A DNA stretch of 64,000 nt, from NCBI RefSeq assembly GCF_947493425.1, contig NZ_CANLRP010000001.1:1-64000 (forward strand), read 5' to 3'. Numbering within the stretch: the stretch's first letter is position 1; each line of letters begins with the position of its first letter. The DNA comes from an uncultured Microscilla sp. GTDB lineage: Bacteria > Bacteroidota > Bacteroidia > Cytophagales > Microscillaceae. Positions 1 through 8,005 of the stretch are shown piece by piece. A model generated the notes under the pieces. It had not been told where the DNA came from, did no database searches, and saw only the letters and a list, made by a program, of their open reading frames with translations. A program made the translations under genes and the position numbers.

Positions 1-97
1 ATTTTTGCTAAAAGTGTTTTTATTTCTTTTTGCTTATACACTAAAAAGGGTTGAGGCATAAGCCGCAACTTGAATTAATTACTAAAATTATAGACCC

Positions 98-568
98 ATG
101 ACAAGTCAAGCTACACAACAAAATGGACAAGCAGTGAAGGTAAAACATACTTTTAAACTGCAATATAGTGTGAAAGTAAACATAGCGGCACCCGCAGAAA
201 AAATATGGGGTTTGCTTACCAATGCAGCCGATTTTCCGAAATGGAACTCCACTGTAGAAAAAATAGAAGGGCAGATTGCACTGAATGAAAAGATCACTGT
301 ATCTGTAAAATTGAGTAAACGCCCTTTTCATCTAAAAGTGAGCGAATTGGTACCCAATAAAAAAATGGTGTGGCAAAGCGGGGCAGCCGCTTTCAAAGGG
401 GTGAGAACTTATACACTGACCGATTGTGCGGATGGAACAGTGGATTTTGAAATGGAGGAGGTGTTTAGTGGCTTTATGCTTCCACTCATTGCGGGCAGTT
501 TACCTGATTTTACCCAGGCTTTCGAAGATTTTGCGGCTGACCTAAAAATGGCTTCAGAAGCCGGTTGA
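98..568 (+). CDS. SRPBCC/START-like small protein
   Basis: A 156-residue cytosolic protein with no signal peptide. After a polar N-terminus of about 25 residues it has the START/polyketide-cyclase pattern: a strand followed by APAEKIWGLLTNAADFPKWN (about 32-51), a middle region of alternating strands, and a long amphipathic helix at the C-terminus (GSLPDFTQAFEDFAADL). This fold forms a hydrophobic ligand pocket; members bind lipids or polyketides or are simply annotated as SRPBCC domain proteins. No catalytic residue can be assigned. The gene stands alone, with an unrelated non-coding stretch downstream. The family call is secure from the pattern; substrate and role are unknown. Confidence 0.8.
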   Translation: MTSQATQQNGQAVKVKHTFKLQYSVKVNIAAPAEKIWGLLTNAADFPKWNSTVEKIEGQIALNEKITVSVKLSKRPFHLKVSELVPNKKMVWQSGAAAFKGVRTYTLTDCADGTVDFEMEEVFSGFMLPLIAGSLPDFTQAFEDFAADLKMASEAG

Positions 569-1002
569 GTTGTATTTTTTGGCTCTTATTAAGCATCCTG
601 CGGATACATTTTAGGAGTGTACGAAGTTTTTAAAATCTTTGATATACAGGTGTTTATGTGTAAATCAAAGTGATAAGTGTAGGGGCAATCCCTTGCTGTA
701 ATGCAATGGAAGTTCTCGATTTATCGGAATGGTTGCCCTAGTGAAGAGCAAACCTAAGCATACAATAACCCTTCAGCCCAATTCTTTATAAGAGCCTTTT
801 TTTTAATTGTCTCAAACAAAAAAATAGTGATGAGCCAAGGGGGTCATTCAGCTCAATGTTATACGTCAAGTAGCCAAACAAGTGCTGGAGGTGTGGGAGC
901 GTAGTAAAACAGAAGTAGAGCAAGGGCAGGTAAATCTTGATGATTAAGCCGTATTTTCTCTGAAACTTTTTATATTGCTTCCAACATCTACGGCAAACGG
1001 TT
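569..1002. other. Non-coding stretch with weak inverted repeat
   Basis: No convincing gene fills these 434 bases. An imperfect inverted repeat lies at about 680-740, with arms containing GGGGCAATCC and GGTTGCCC, a pattern typical of small dispersed palindromic repeats. Positions 834-947 hold a short stop-bounded frame that reads like a protein tail and is listed separately. The last 100 bases should contain the promoter of the pentapeptide-repeat gene, but I do not see a clear TAnnTTTG element. Confidence 0.5.
834..947 (+). pseudogene. Possible decayed coding remnant
   Basis: A 37-codon open frame with no usable start begins directly after three stop codons in a row (825-833) and ends at TAA 945-947. 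Its translation contains IQLNVIRQVAKQVLEVWER, which looks like ordinary protein, and its LNVIxQV piece recalls the C-terminal region of beta-carbonic anhydrases. No other part of such a gene is visible upstream. It may be a remnant left after deletion, or chance. Very uncertain. Confidence 0.2.
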
Positions 1003-2205
1003 ATGAAACACATCGAAGAAAAATTTACAGTACTTAAGCATTCTTTCTTGTCTAAAAATCCTGATGAGAGCTATCGACTCAATCAGTCAGCGCAAGCGTT
1101 GGTTATTTTGAGCGACCTGTTTGCGGCAAAAGAGTTATCGCTTGATGAGGTGGTTTTTTTAACCCAATTGGTAGAAGCCGAAACCGACGAACTAGGAATG
1201 GAGTTGAGCGAACGCATGAGTTTTTTTATGCCCGATCTGCTCGATCAACAGTTTATTCATGTGGCGAAGGTTCATACACATATAGCGCCCAATGTGTTGA
1301 TGAAAAACACATTTGTTGCGTATATTTCTATATTGGCGTATGCACACCCCCGCTATAATTTTGTACCTGTCGAGCCTGCTTTGCGCGATAAGTTTACCTT
1401 TATGCTTAAAATGACCAAACCTTTGCGTTTAAACTTGCAATATCAAAACTTAAGCAATGCTAATTTGTCGTACTGTGATTTGAGGGGGGCTTTGCTGAAC
1501 CATGCCAATCTTGAAAATACGATTTTGTTGAGTGCCAATCTTGAAAGTGCCCACCTGACCTCTGCCAATTTTCAGGGAGCCAATCTACGCAAAGCTAACT
1601 TAAACAATGTACAGGCACATTTCACCTCTTTTTATGCGGCTACTATGACCGATACTCAACTGGAAAACGCTCAGTTGACAGAGGCCGATTTGCGCAAAGC
1701 TAACTTGGCAGGGAGCAATCTCAGTGGAGCATATTTGTACGAAACCAACCTACAGGATGCCGACTTACGCTTGATAAAAGCCCACTATTCGCGTTGGCAC
1801 GACGCAGACCTTACCCAGGCAAATCTTGCCAACAGTGATTTATTTCAGGCAGACTTGCGTTATGCACTATTGAAAGCTGCCAATTTGCAAGGAGTCAACC
1901 TCAAAGAGGCCTATTTAGACCATGCCAACCTGGTGGAGGCAAACCTAAGCGACACTAAAGCTGAAGGGGCGCACTTTCATAATGTAGACCTGACTGGAGC
2001 AAACCTCGAATATGCAGATTTTGCTGGGGTAGACTTGTCCATGTCTTGCCTGAAGGATACTTTGCTTGCCCAAACCAATATGGCAGCTACCAACTTAAAT
2101 CAAAGCGATATGAGGGTACGTAATGTAAAACAGTCGGTGTTTACCGGAGCTACCATGGCCGATAATACACGAGAGTTTTTGGTGCGTAAAGGAGGGTTAA
2201 TGTAA
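1003..2205 (+). CDS. Pentapeptide-repeat protein
   Basis: A 400-residue protein. Residues 1-140 form a unique, probably helical N-terminal domain. From about residue 146 to 380 it has tandem pentapeptide repeats of the A(D/N)Lxx type, such as SNANLSYCDLRGALLNHANL, with central Leu and preceding Ala or Asn-Leu pairs. Such repeats fold as a right-handed four-sided beta-helix. No signal peptide or membrane segment is visible, so a cytosolic location is likely. Some family members mimic DNA and protect gyrase from quinolones; most have no known role, and the long unique N-terminus here does not point to gyrase protection. The stop codon nearly abuts the convergent gene at 2210, leaving only four bases between them. 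Confidence 0.85.
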   Translation: MKHIEEKFTVLKHSFLSKNPDESYRLNQSAQALVILSDLFAAKELSLDEVVFLTQLVEAETDELGMELSERMSFFMPDLLDQQFIHVAKVHTHIAPNVLMKNTFVAYISILAYAHPRYNFVPVEPALRDKFTFMLKMTKPLRLNLQYQNLSNANLSYCDLRGALLNHANLENTILLSANLESAHLTSANFQGANLRKANLNNVQAHFTSFYAATMTDTQLENAQLTEADLRKANLAGSNLSGAYLYETNLQDADLRLIKAHYSRWHDADLTQANLANSDLFQADLRYALLKAANLQGVNLKEAYLDHANLVEANLSDTKAEGAHFHNVDLTGANLEYADFAGVDLSMSCLKDTLLAQTNMAATNLNQSDMRVRNVKQSVFTGATMADNTREFLVRKGGLM

Positions 2206-2209
2206 ATCA

Positions 2210-2608
2210 CTATTTTTTTAAATAAAGATGGTGTTTAAAATCCAATACCTGGTATTTGAGCGTCACTACTTTTAGCGCATCTGCGTAGGCAACCAACAAA
2301 TCTTTGTCAGTGCTTTGTTGTGCCGTAAACTCAGTCAAAAACTCGGTTTTTTGTTTACTTGTAGTAGCAGAGATCAACAGTAGCATATTTTGATTTTTGT
2401 ACTTTTCTTCAAAAAACTTAAGTTGTGTGCTCCAGTGGTTGTACAGTGTAGGACTTATGATTGACAAGCTCATAAACTTGGGGGTAGTTTGGATTTGAAA
2501 AAATGGGTTTTGTTTGATTTGATTGGTATCAGGCAAGGGAGGAGTTTGGGCTTGAGTAGCCAGGTGGCATACAATGTAAATGAAGCAAAAAATGATTAAA
2601 CGGTTCAT
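2210..2608 (-). CDS. Exported small hypothetical protein
   Basis: A 132-residue protein of no family I recognise. It starts with a classical signal peptide (MNRLIIFCFIYIVCHLATQAQ), probably cleaved after AQA, and is then polar, rich in Gln, Thr and Lys, and mostly helical in look. It lies convergent with the pentapeptide-repeat gene and 27 bases downstream of another exported small protein on the same strand (2636-3061), so the two may be co-transcribed. Periplasmic location is inferred from the signal peptide only. Confidence 0.55.
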   Translation of the reverse strand: MNRLIIFCFIYIVCHLATQAQTPPLPDTNQIKQNPFFQIQTTPKFMSLSIISPTLYNHWSTQLKFFEEKYKNQNMLLLISATTSKQKTEFLTEFTAQQSTDKDLLVAYADALKVVTLKYQVLDFKHHLYLKK

Positions 2609-2635
2609 AGGGAGATTTTAGGGTGAACAATGAGC

Positions 2636-3061
2636 TTATTCCTGAATAATGGCCTTTGCTTGGCAAGTATCGGCAAAACTACCAGGCGTAACCTGTACTA
2701 TATATATCAACTCTATAAAACGTTCAGTACTTTCTTTTTTAGTAAAAACGGTACCGTTTCCGCTAAAAGTATACGCCGCAAAGCTTTGGGCAGGAAAAGC
2801 GACCCGGTTGCCAGTAACCACCCCCTCTATTTTTGCCCCACTGTTATAAAAATTTTCTAAAATAATAAGGGAGTCTGTATCGCTGGCAGACCTAACAATT
2901 TGCATAGAGTAATCCTGGTTTGCCTTAGACGGGTTACAAGTTTCTGACACACTATAGCGTCCAATAAACTTGTCGCGAGGATCGTCGGAAAACGGAGAAG
3001 GAGGCGAACAACTGACCCAAAGACTGAAGATGACGCCATAGATGCCTTGTGAAATTTTCAT
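2636..3061 (-). CDS. Small lipoprotein, lipocalin-like size
   Basis: A 141-residue lipoprotein: the N-terminus IFSLWVSCSPP carries a lipobox with the acylated Cys at about residue 18. The mature part begins with a Pro/Ser-rich linker followed by FIGRYSVSETCNPS and then alternating strands, which resembles the small beta-barrel lipoproteins common in Bacteroidota. Three further Cys residues could form disulfides. No specific family can be named. It is probably first in a two-gene unit with 2210-2608. The promoter would lie in the AT-rich gap up to 3297. Confidence 0.6.
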   Translation of the reverse strand: MKISQGIYGVIFSLWVSCSPPSPFSDDPRDKFIGRYSVSETCNPSKANQDYSMQIVRSASDTDSLIILENFYNSGAKIEGVVTGNRVAFPAQSFAAYTFSGNGTVFTKKESTERFIELIYIVQVTPGSFADTCQAKAIIQE

Positions 3062-3297
3062 AGATTTTATATCAAACGTTATTAAATGCCGTGGTGTGGC
3101 TAAAATTCGTAACTAAAACCCGTATCTCCAAGCAAATGAAAGCCCTTGTAAAGCCTTGTTTTTTTGTAAGTATGACCAAAAATATCAAATTAGCCTATTT
3201 TGTGCTGAATATGTGATACACTAGTAGGCCTATCGAAAAATTTAGTTCGAATTCACTATCTTAGCTTTCTCTAAACCATACCTCCAATATTACGAAC

Positions 3298-3864
3298 ATG
3301 AAAAAGCTTGCTTTAGCATTATTATACCTGATATTTTTGACTGGTTGCGGAAAGTCATCAGAAGAATCTGGCTCTGCTGCTAAAGATTCAATAGAAAAGA
3401 TGGGGACAAATACTAAAAAAGTGAAAAATGAACAGATGGATGCTGGGATGGTTAAGAACCGGATTTTTGCTTTTGGAGTAAACCTCAAAGATTGTGATGC
3501 TTTGACTTACTCGGAGTATTGGGCGATGATGAAATTTAACAACGACAATACTGTAGAAGCCATAACAGCTGAGGCTATGAACACTGGGGGAACTGATTTT
3601 TTTGAATTGAGAACTACCTCCAAGGGCACTTATAAGGTAGAGCATAACATTCTGACCATTCAATTTACCTCAGTGACCGAAGAAAAGATAAAGCAAGGAA
3701 AAACTGTAGAAAGCAAAGAAAAAAAACAAGAGATTAACTGGAGTTTTAAGATGACCAAATGTGAAGATGGCAGGTTACAACTTAAAAGTAACATGGAAGG
3801 CAAAAACGCTTTGGGGGTAAAAGCTGAGCCAGGCGACAATAGCAGTTGGGCGCTGAAGATGTAA
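3298..3864 (+). CDS. Lipoprotein of unknown function
   Basis: A 188-residue lipoprotein with signal peptide and lipobox (LIFLTGC, Cys17), followed by a Ser/Gly/Glu-rich linker. The body (about 55-188) has strand-turn-strand pattern with phrases such as YWAMMKFNNDN, GTYKVEHNILTIQF and a terminal WALKM, consistent with a small lipocalin-like beta-sheet domain that often measures a change from a reference state in uncharacterised Bacteroidota proteins. Function unknown. It is a single gene with 230 bases of AT-rich DNA downstream. Confidence 0.65.
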   Translation: MKKLALALLYLIFLTGCGKSSEESGSAAKDSIEKMGTNTKKVKNEQMDAGMVKNRIFAFGVNLKDCDALTYSEYWAMMKFNNDNTVEAITAEAMNTGGTDFFELRTTSKGTYKVEHNILTIQFTSVTEEKIKQGKTVESKEKKQEINWSFKMTKCEDGRLQLKSNMEGKNALGVKAEPGDNSSWALKM

Positions 3865-4136
3865 TACTTTGACCACACAATACTCTCCAAAACTACCTAC
3901 ACAACCATACCCCCGTTTTTATCGGCTAGTGCATTGGGGATTAAATAAGTTACCCAACCAATACTTTAACCATTAAACTGACTTGGCAGCATTTGTATTA
4001 CAACCAATAAGTTTAACTATTTATCGGCTTTCGGCGTTGTAGTGTTGATACTTAAATTAAGCGCGATGAGTTATGTTTTGCCCAAAAAGATCGTATGGTG
4101 TTATTAGAAAACATAACTAAAACCCATCATGAAATT

Positions 4137-4556
4137 ATGAAACAAAATTTTACATTATGCCTGTTTTTGATGGCAGTGACTGTTACATTATTTTCGTTTA
4201 CTGACAATGACGCTCAAACCGACCTCAAAAAAAGCATGGAACGAGGCAAGCGTATTTATGGCAGTTATTGCCAAACTTGCCACATGCAAAACGGTTTGGG
4301 CATAGAAGGTGTTTTTCCTCCTTTGGCAAAGTCTGACTACTTGATGGCAGACCGACAGCGTTCTATTCACCAAATACTGAATGGAGCATCGGGCAAAATG
4401 GTAGTCAATGGCAAAACCTATAACGGCAACATGCCCCCACAAGGACTTACTGCCAAACAAACAGCTGATGTGCTCAACTACATTATGAATAGTTGGGGCA
4501 ACAAGGCCGAAATTGTAACAGTGGGCGAGGTAAAAGCTGCTCAAAAGAAGAAGTAA
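4137..4556 (+). CDS. Cytochrome c, class I, periplasmic
   Basis: A 139-residue monohaem cytochrome c. I chose the ATG at 4137 because it opens directly into a signal peptide (MKQNFTLCLFLMAVTVTLFS); the upstream in-frame ATG at 4095 would add 14 residues before it. The haem-binding motif CQTCH is at residues 45-49, and a probable axial Met sits in GNMPPQG. The phrase GIEGVFPPLAKSDYL is typical of the cytochromes c found in Bacteroidota as electron shuttles or as accessory domains of dehydrogenases and nitrite reductases. No partner oxidoreductase lies beside it, so the electron donor is unknown. A hairpin terminator separates it from the convergent DUF1573 gene. Confidence 0.85.
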   Translation: MKQNFTLCLFLMAVTVTLFSFTDNDAQTDLKKSMERGKRIYGSYCQTCHMQNGLGIEGVFPPLAKSDYLMADRQRSIHQILNGASGKMVVNGKTYNGNMPPQGLTAKQTADVLNYIMNSWGNKAEIVTVGEVKAAQKKK

Positions 4557-4579
4557 AGCAGTAAGAAAACCAATATTTT

Positions 4580-4617
4580 AAAGGCTAAGAGTGTATCATA
4601 CATTCTTAGCCTTTTTT
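4580..4617. terminator. Bidirectional intrinsic terminator
   Basis: The arms AAGGCTAAGA and TCTTAGCCTT flank a loop of about 14 bases, with an A-run before and a T-run after. The hairpin lies between the convergent cytochrome c and DUF1573 genes and should stop transcription from both sides. Confidence 0.85.
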
Positions 4618-4628
4618 GTGGTATAAGG

Positions 4629-5054
4629 TTATTTTTTGACTACCTCTCCATTGATAGACAGTACCGTTTTGGTTTGCTGGGCGTTAGAGGTCAAGGTAAT
4701 AGTTTTGTTAAAACTCCCTGGTTTTGCTGCATTATATACAGCCGTTACTTCTCCCTTTTGACCTGGTCTGATGGGTTGTTTGGGATAGTTGGCTACAGTA
4801 CATCCGCAAGAACCCACCGCACTTGTAATAACTAAAGGCTCGTTTCCGGTATTTACAAAGCTAAAAGTAGCCTTTGCTGGCTTGTTTTGCGTTATTTTGC
4901 CAAACGAGTAGGTGGTCTTTTGCCATTGAAAAGATGCTTTGCCAGTGTTGATGGTAGCCTTCTGGGGTGTATTAAACGCCATTTGTTGGGCAAATACGGT
5001 AAGTCCTGCTAATAAGATAAGAGAAAGTGCAAGTGTTAATTTTTGTTTTATCAT
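4629..5054 (-). CDS. DUF1573 domain exported protein
   Basis: A 141-residue secreted protein with a signal peptide (LTLALSLILLAGLTVFA). Residues about 45-135 are a DUF1573 domain, an Ig-like fold: FGKITQNKPAKATFSFVNTG, then SCGCTV and RPGQKGEVTAVYN. The SCGC motif with adjacent cysteines is a hallmark of the family in Bacteroidota. No biochemical role is established; the domain occurs in periplasmic or surface proteins. The protein is a single domain with no T9SS tail. A promoter element TACCTTTG is visible 32 bases upstream of the start. Confidence 0.85.
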   Translation of the reverse strand: MIKQKLTLALSLILLAGLTVFAQQMAFNTPQKATINTGKASFQWQKTTYSFGKITQNKPAKATFSFVNTGNEPLVITSAVGSCGCTVANYPKQPIRPGQKGEVTAVYNAAKPGSFNKTITLTSNAQQTKTVLSINGEVVKK

Positions 5055-5085
5055 GACTAAAAAATGTTTTGGTTATTTGATGACT

Positions 5086-5093
5086 CAAAGGTA
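5086..5093 (-). promoter_or_regulatory. TAnnTTTG promoter element
   Basis: On the minus strand this reads TACCTTTG, matching the Bacteroidota housekeeping -7 consensus TAnnTTTG, 32 bases upstream of the DUF1573 start codon. The -33 element is not obvious. Confidence 0.5.
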
Positions 5094-5540
5094 TGAATGT
5101 CTATACAAAGGTGGAGTTAATGATTTTTGAATATATGTTAATGGGCTGTTAATAGAAGATAGTGGGGCAGTAGATAGCTTTTTTACCCCTAAAGCTATTC
5201 TTTGTTAAGAAATAAAAGTACACGATTGACTTCATAATTTGTTAACATAAAAGCAGCGTTAAATTAACTGACTTGCCAGTTTAAATGCTTATAATATTAA
5301 TTTTGTATGTTGTGTGTTTTTGTGAAATATAATTTTGTTGAAAATGCAAATATTAATTTAATGTTATGTAAATGCCTGTGATTACATAAATTTTTAATAA
5401 TTCATGTTAAAATGTTACATCGAATAAAGTAAGTGACTAAATAGTTTTGAGCAACCAAATCCTACAGAAGTTAGGAAGTAAACCGACTTTTAAATTTGCA
5501 CTTGAGGCATTCCGAACCTGCCTCTTAAACTCAAAACCCA
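5094..5540. other. AT-rich intergenic region
   Basis: About 450 very AT-rich bases lie between the divergent DUF1573 and endonuclease genes. No open frame of note is visible. The only recognisable signals are the promoter elements at each end. The DNA near 5220-5420 is almost pure A/T and may act as a curved upstream region. Confidence 0.5.
5491..5498 (+). promoter_or_regulatory. TAnnTTTG promoter of nuclease gene
   Basis: TAAATTTG matches the Bacteroidota -7 element and sits 43 bases upstream of the nuclease ATG, giving a leader of about 35 bases. No clear TTTG is seen at -33. Confidence 0.5.
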
Positions 5541-7508
5541 ATGAAACATTTTAAACATCTGACACTTACGCTTATATGCTTGCTGTTAAGCATGCTTACC
5601 TGGGCACAAACCCCTCCCTCCAACCTTGATGGAGCATCGTTACGTAGTTGGCTCAAAGCCAATTATTATGAGGGCAAACATCATACACTAGGGTATACCG
5701 AGGCCCGCAGAAAAATGTATAACTACATTGATAACAAAAACAGTAAAATTAGCGGAGTATACTCCGGGTATGCCAAGAGCTGGTCTTATGGAGGTACCAG
5801 TACCAACCCTGACCCTATCAACTGTGAACATACTGTGCCTCAAAGCTTTTTTGGAAAAGCCGAACCTATGAAGTCTGATATTCACCACCTGTTTCCCACC
5901 TACAAAAACTGGAATAGCGTTCGTTCTAACTACGCTTTCGCTGAAATTGACGACAATCAAACCACCCAATGGATGCGACACACAAGTTCCCAATCCAGTC
6001 GTCCCTCCTCCGGTATAAATGAATACAGCGAATATGCCAACGGTAAATTTGAACCGCGCGAAGATCACAAAGGAAATGTGGCTCGCGCGGTTTTTTATTT
6101 TTTCACCATGTATCCTACCCAAGCTGGCAATATTACTTCAGTAGGTAATCTCAACACCTTATATCAATGGCATTTGGACGATCCGGTAGACGCTGCCGAA
6201 ATTGCCCGCAACAACGCTATAGAACAGTACCAGGGCGACCGCAACCCTTACATAGACCAGCCTCACCTGGTAGCACGTGCCTGGGGGTTTACCGATGCCA
6301 GCAATGGTGGAGGCGGAACAGCGGCTTATTGTGCCTCTAAAGGCAATAGTGTGGCTGATGAATGGATTGGGCAAGTAGCAGTTGCCAGCATTTATAAATC
6401 ATCGGGTGCCAATGGTGGTTATGCCGATTTTACCTCAGAGTCAACGAGTTTGACACAAGGTGCTACTGTAAATTTGACCATCAAACCAGCCTGGTCAGGG
6501 AGTATATATAGCGAGGGGTATGCAGTTTGGGTAGATTTTAACCAAGATGGCGATTTTACCGATAGCGGCGAGCAAGTATTTACTCATTCGGCCACCAGTG
6601 CAAGCGTAGTTACAGGCTCTTTTACGGTGCCTGCCTCGGCAGTTGTAGGTGCTACCCGTATGCGTGTATCCATGAAATACAACGGGATACCTACTTGTTG
6701 TGAGGCAATCTCTTATGGCGAGGTAGAAGACTATACTGTAAATATTGGAGCAGGCAGTGGAAGCAGCAACAGTGGTGGTGCAGGAGGAAGTGGCTCACCT
6801 GATTTATTTATTTCTGAATATGTAGAGGGCACCTCTTACAATAAAGGCGTTGAAATTGCCAATCTTACTGGTGCCACAGTGAGCTTAAGTGGCTATTCTT
6901 TGCGCAAGCAAGCCAATGGTTCAGGTAGCTGGCAAGTACTCAATCTAAGTGGTTCATTGGCAAGCGGTACCGTGTATACTTTGGCAAACGCCTCTGCGAC
7001 TTTCTCGGCAGATCTGAAAACCAGCCACACTGTACTTAATTTTAATGGAAACGATGCCATTGCTTTGTTTAAAGGGGAGACACTCATTGATATAGTAGGG
7101 GCGTATGGTGATAGAAACTATTTTGGGCAAGAAGTAACTCTAGAGCGTAAGTCATCAGCGTATACCCCCTCTTCTGCTTACAACCCTGACCACTGGGCAC
7201 GGCACGGACAAAATACTTTTTCTTACTTTGGGCATATAGGCGGAGCCAGCCACCGTACTACAGTGCAGCCAATTGCTACAAACAGTGAGGCAAGGGTTTT
7301 TCCCGTGCCTGCGAGCACTCGGGTAACCATACAACTAAGCCAGGCCGCCAAGATAGTAGTAACAAATATGCAAGGTCAGGTAGTGTACCAAAGCTCCCAC
7401 AAACGCCATGTCTTTGGCATAAACGTAAGTGCTTGGAAAAAAGGTGTTTATGTATTGGCTATTCAAAACAGCAAAACCACTACGACCCAACGCTTGATAG
7501 TTCGTTAA
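5541..7508 (+). CDS. T9SS-exported endonuclease I, GEVED, lamin-tail protein
   Basis: A 655-residue secreted nuclease. Residues 1-23 are a signal peptide. About 30-250 is an endonuclease I/NucM domain: CEHTVPQSFFGK supplies the metal/catalytic His, followed by MKSDIHHLFPTYKNWNSVRSNY. About 262-400 is a GEVED domain, ending YGEVEDYTVN, with a calcium-loop-like DFNQDGDF. About 425-555 is a lamin-tail domain (DLFISEYVEGTSYNKGVEI), often found on secreted nucleases. About 580-655 is a T9SS type A sorting tail (VFPVPASTRVTIQL to KGVYVLAIQN). The enzyme should degrade extracellular DNA and RNA, either released or anchored at the surface. It is monocistronic. Confidence 0.92.
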   Translation: MKHFKHLTLTLICLLLSMLTWAQTPPSNLDGASLRSWLKANYYEGKHHTLGYTEARRKMYNYIDNKNSKISGVYSGYAKSWSYGGTSTNPDPINCEHTVPQSFFGKAEPMKSDIHHLFPTYKNWNSVRSNYAFAEIDDNQTTQWMRHTSSQSSRPSSGINEYSEYANGKFEPREDHKGNVARAVFYFFTMYPTQAGNITSVGNLNTLYQWHLDDPVDAAEIARNNAIEQYQGDRNPYIDQPHLVARAWGFTDASNGGGGTAAYCASKGNSVADEWIGQVAVASIYKSSGANGGYADFTSESTSLTQGATVNLTIKPAWSGSIYSEGYAVWVDFNQDGDFTDSGEQVFTHSATSASVVTGSFTVPASAVVGATRMRVSMKYNGIPTCCEAISYGEVEDYTVNIGAGSGSSNSGGAGGSGSPDLFISEYVEGTSYNKGVEIANLTGATVSLSGYSLRKQANGSGSWQVLNLSGSLASGTVYTLANASATFSADLKTSHTVLNFNGNDAIALFKGETLIDIVGAYGDRNYFGQEVTLERKSSAYTPSSAYNPDHWARHGQNTFSYFGHIGGASHRTTVQPIATNSEARVFPVPASTRVTIQLSQAAKIVVTNMQGQVVYQSSHKRHVFGINVSAWKKGVYVLAIQNSKTTTTQRLIVR

Positions 7509-7621
7509 GCTGTATTTTTCGAAGAGTTTTTTGATATAAGTTTTTATGAAAAAATAAATCAAAAACATTGATTTTATCCCTAAATGTTAAATGATGACAT
7601 TTTTTTAGTAAAATCATTGCG

Positions 7622-7629
7622 TAACTTTG
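7622..7629 (+). promoter_or_regulatory. Promoter of mini-transcription unit
   Basis: TAACTTTG is a perfect TAnnTTTG -7 match. Transcription would begin at about 7636, only a few bases before the ATG at 7640, so the message would be leaderless or nearly so. Confidence 0.55.
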
Positions 7630-7639
7630 CCTAAATTTA

Positions 7640-7717
7640 ATGATGTACTTTACTTATATTAAAGTCTCCAGTAATACAACATACAACGAGGACAAAAACT
7701 TTATTGGGACTTTTTAA
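7640..7717 (+). CDS. Possible 25-residue leaderless peptide
   Basis: A 25-codon ORF with two consecutive ATGs (7640 and 7643), beginning MMYFTYIKVSSNTTYNEDKN and ending at TAA 7715-7717. It starts 11 bases after a consensus promoter element and is followed within six bases by a strong terminator, so promoter, frame and terminator fit one another closely. No similarity is recognised. The unit could equally be a small RNA of about 120 nt, with the ORF being chance or a short regulatory peptide. Confidence 0.35.
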   Translation: MMYFTYIKVSSNTTYNEDKNFIGTF

Positions 7718-7722
7718 TTAGA

Positions 7723-7759
7723 AAACCGCACTAAAACTCAGTATTTGGTGCGGTTTTTT
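7723..7759 (+). terminator. Intrinsic terminator of mini-unit
   Basis: Arms AAACCGCAC and GTGCGGTTT enclose a 15-base loop, followed by a run of T. It ends the short unit starting near 7636 and is too far from the nuclease stop at 7508 to be that gene's only obvious terminator. Confidence 0.85.
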
Positions 7760-7844
7760 TTGTATTTACTCAAAGTATTCCTACAAAAAATACTCCTCAA
7801 AATCTCCCATAAATCATTTCAAATATTACTTTTGTTATCAGTAG

Positions 7845-7951
7845 TATGTACCAAGACAAAATTAAATACACCTAATATGCAAGTATAACTATCATATTAT
7901 GAGAGAGTTATCTTTGCTTGTAGCTTATAGCTTGCTGCTACTTATAACTTA
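7845..7951 (+). repeat. Dispersed repeat X, copy 1
   Basis: A repeat of about 107 bases whose second copy is at 38587-38727. It runs from TATGTACCAAGACAAAATTA to about GCTGCTACTTATAACTTA, with only scattered differences. This copy contains TATCTTTG (7909-7916), a good promoter element 90 bases upstream of the hydrolase gene; the other copy has TATCTTTA. It carries no ORF. Confidence 0.8.
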
Positions 7952-8005
7952 TTTTAATACACACTGATCGTTTACGGCACAATGCCAGGCAGTTAACCTT
8001 TCTCA

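Larger units (their letters stand above)
7509..8005. other. Intergenic region with small transcription unit
   Basis: A 497-base gap between two genes. It contains a self-contained promoter-ORF-terminator unit (7622-7759) and the first copy of a dispersed repeat (7845-7951), both listed separately. Further TAnnTTTG matches occur at 7827-7834 (TACTTTTG) and 7909-7916 (TATCTTTG); either could drive the hydrolase gene at 8006. Confidence 0.6.

Noticed and set aside
41-331. 96-codon open frame on the minus strand across the START-like gene
   Set aside because: It lies opposite the well-supported START-like gene; its translation is Phe/Tyr/Cys-rich with no domain pattern, as expected for a shadow frame.
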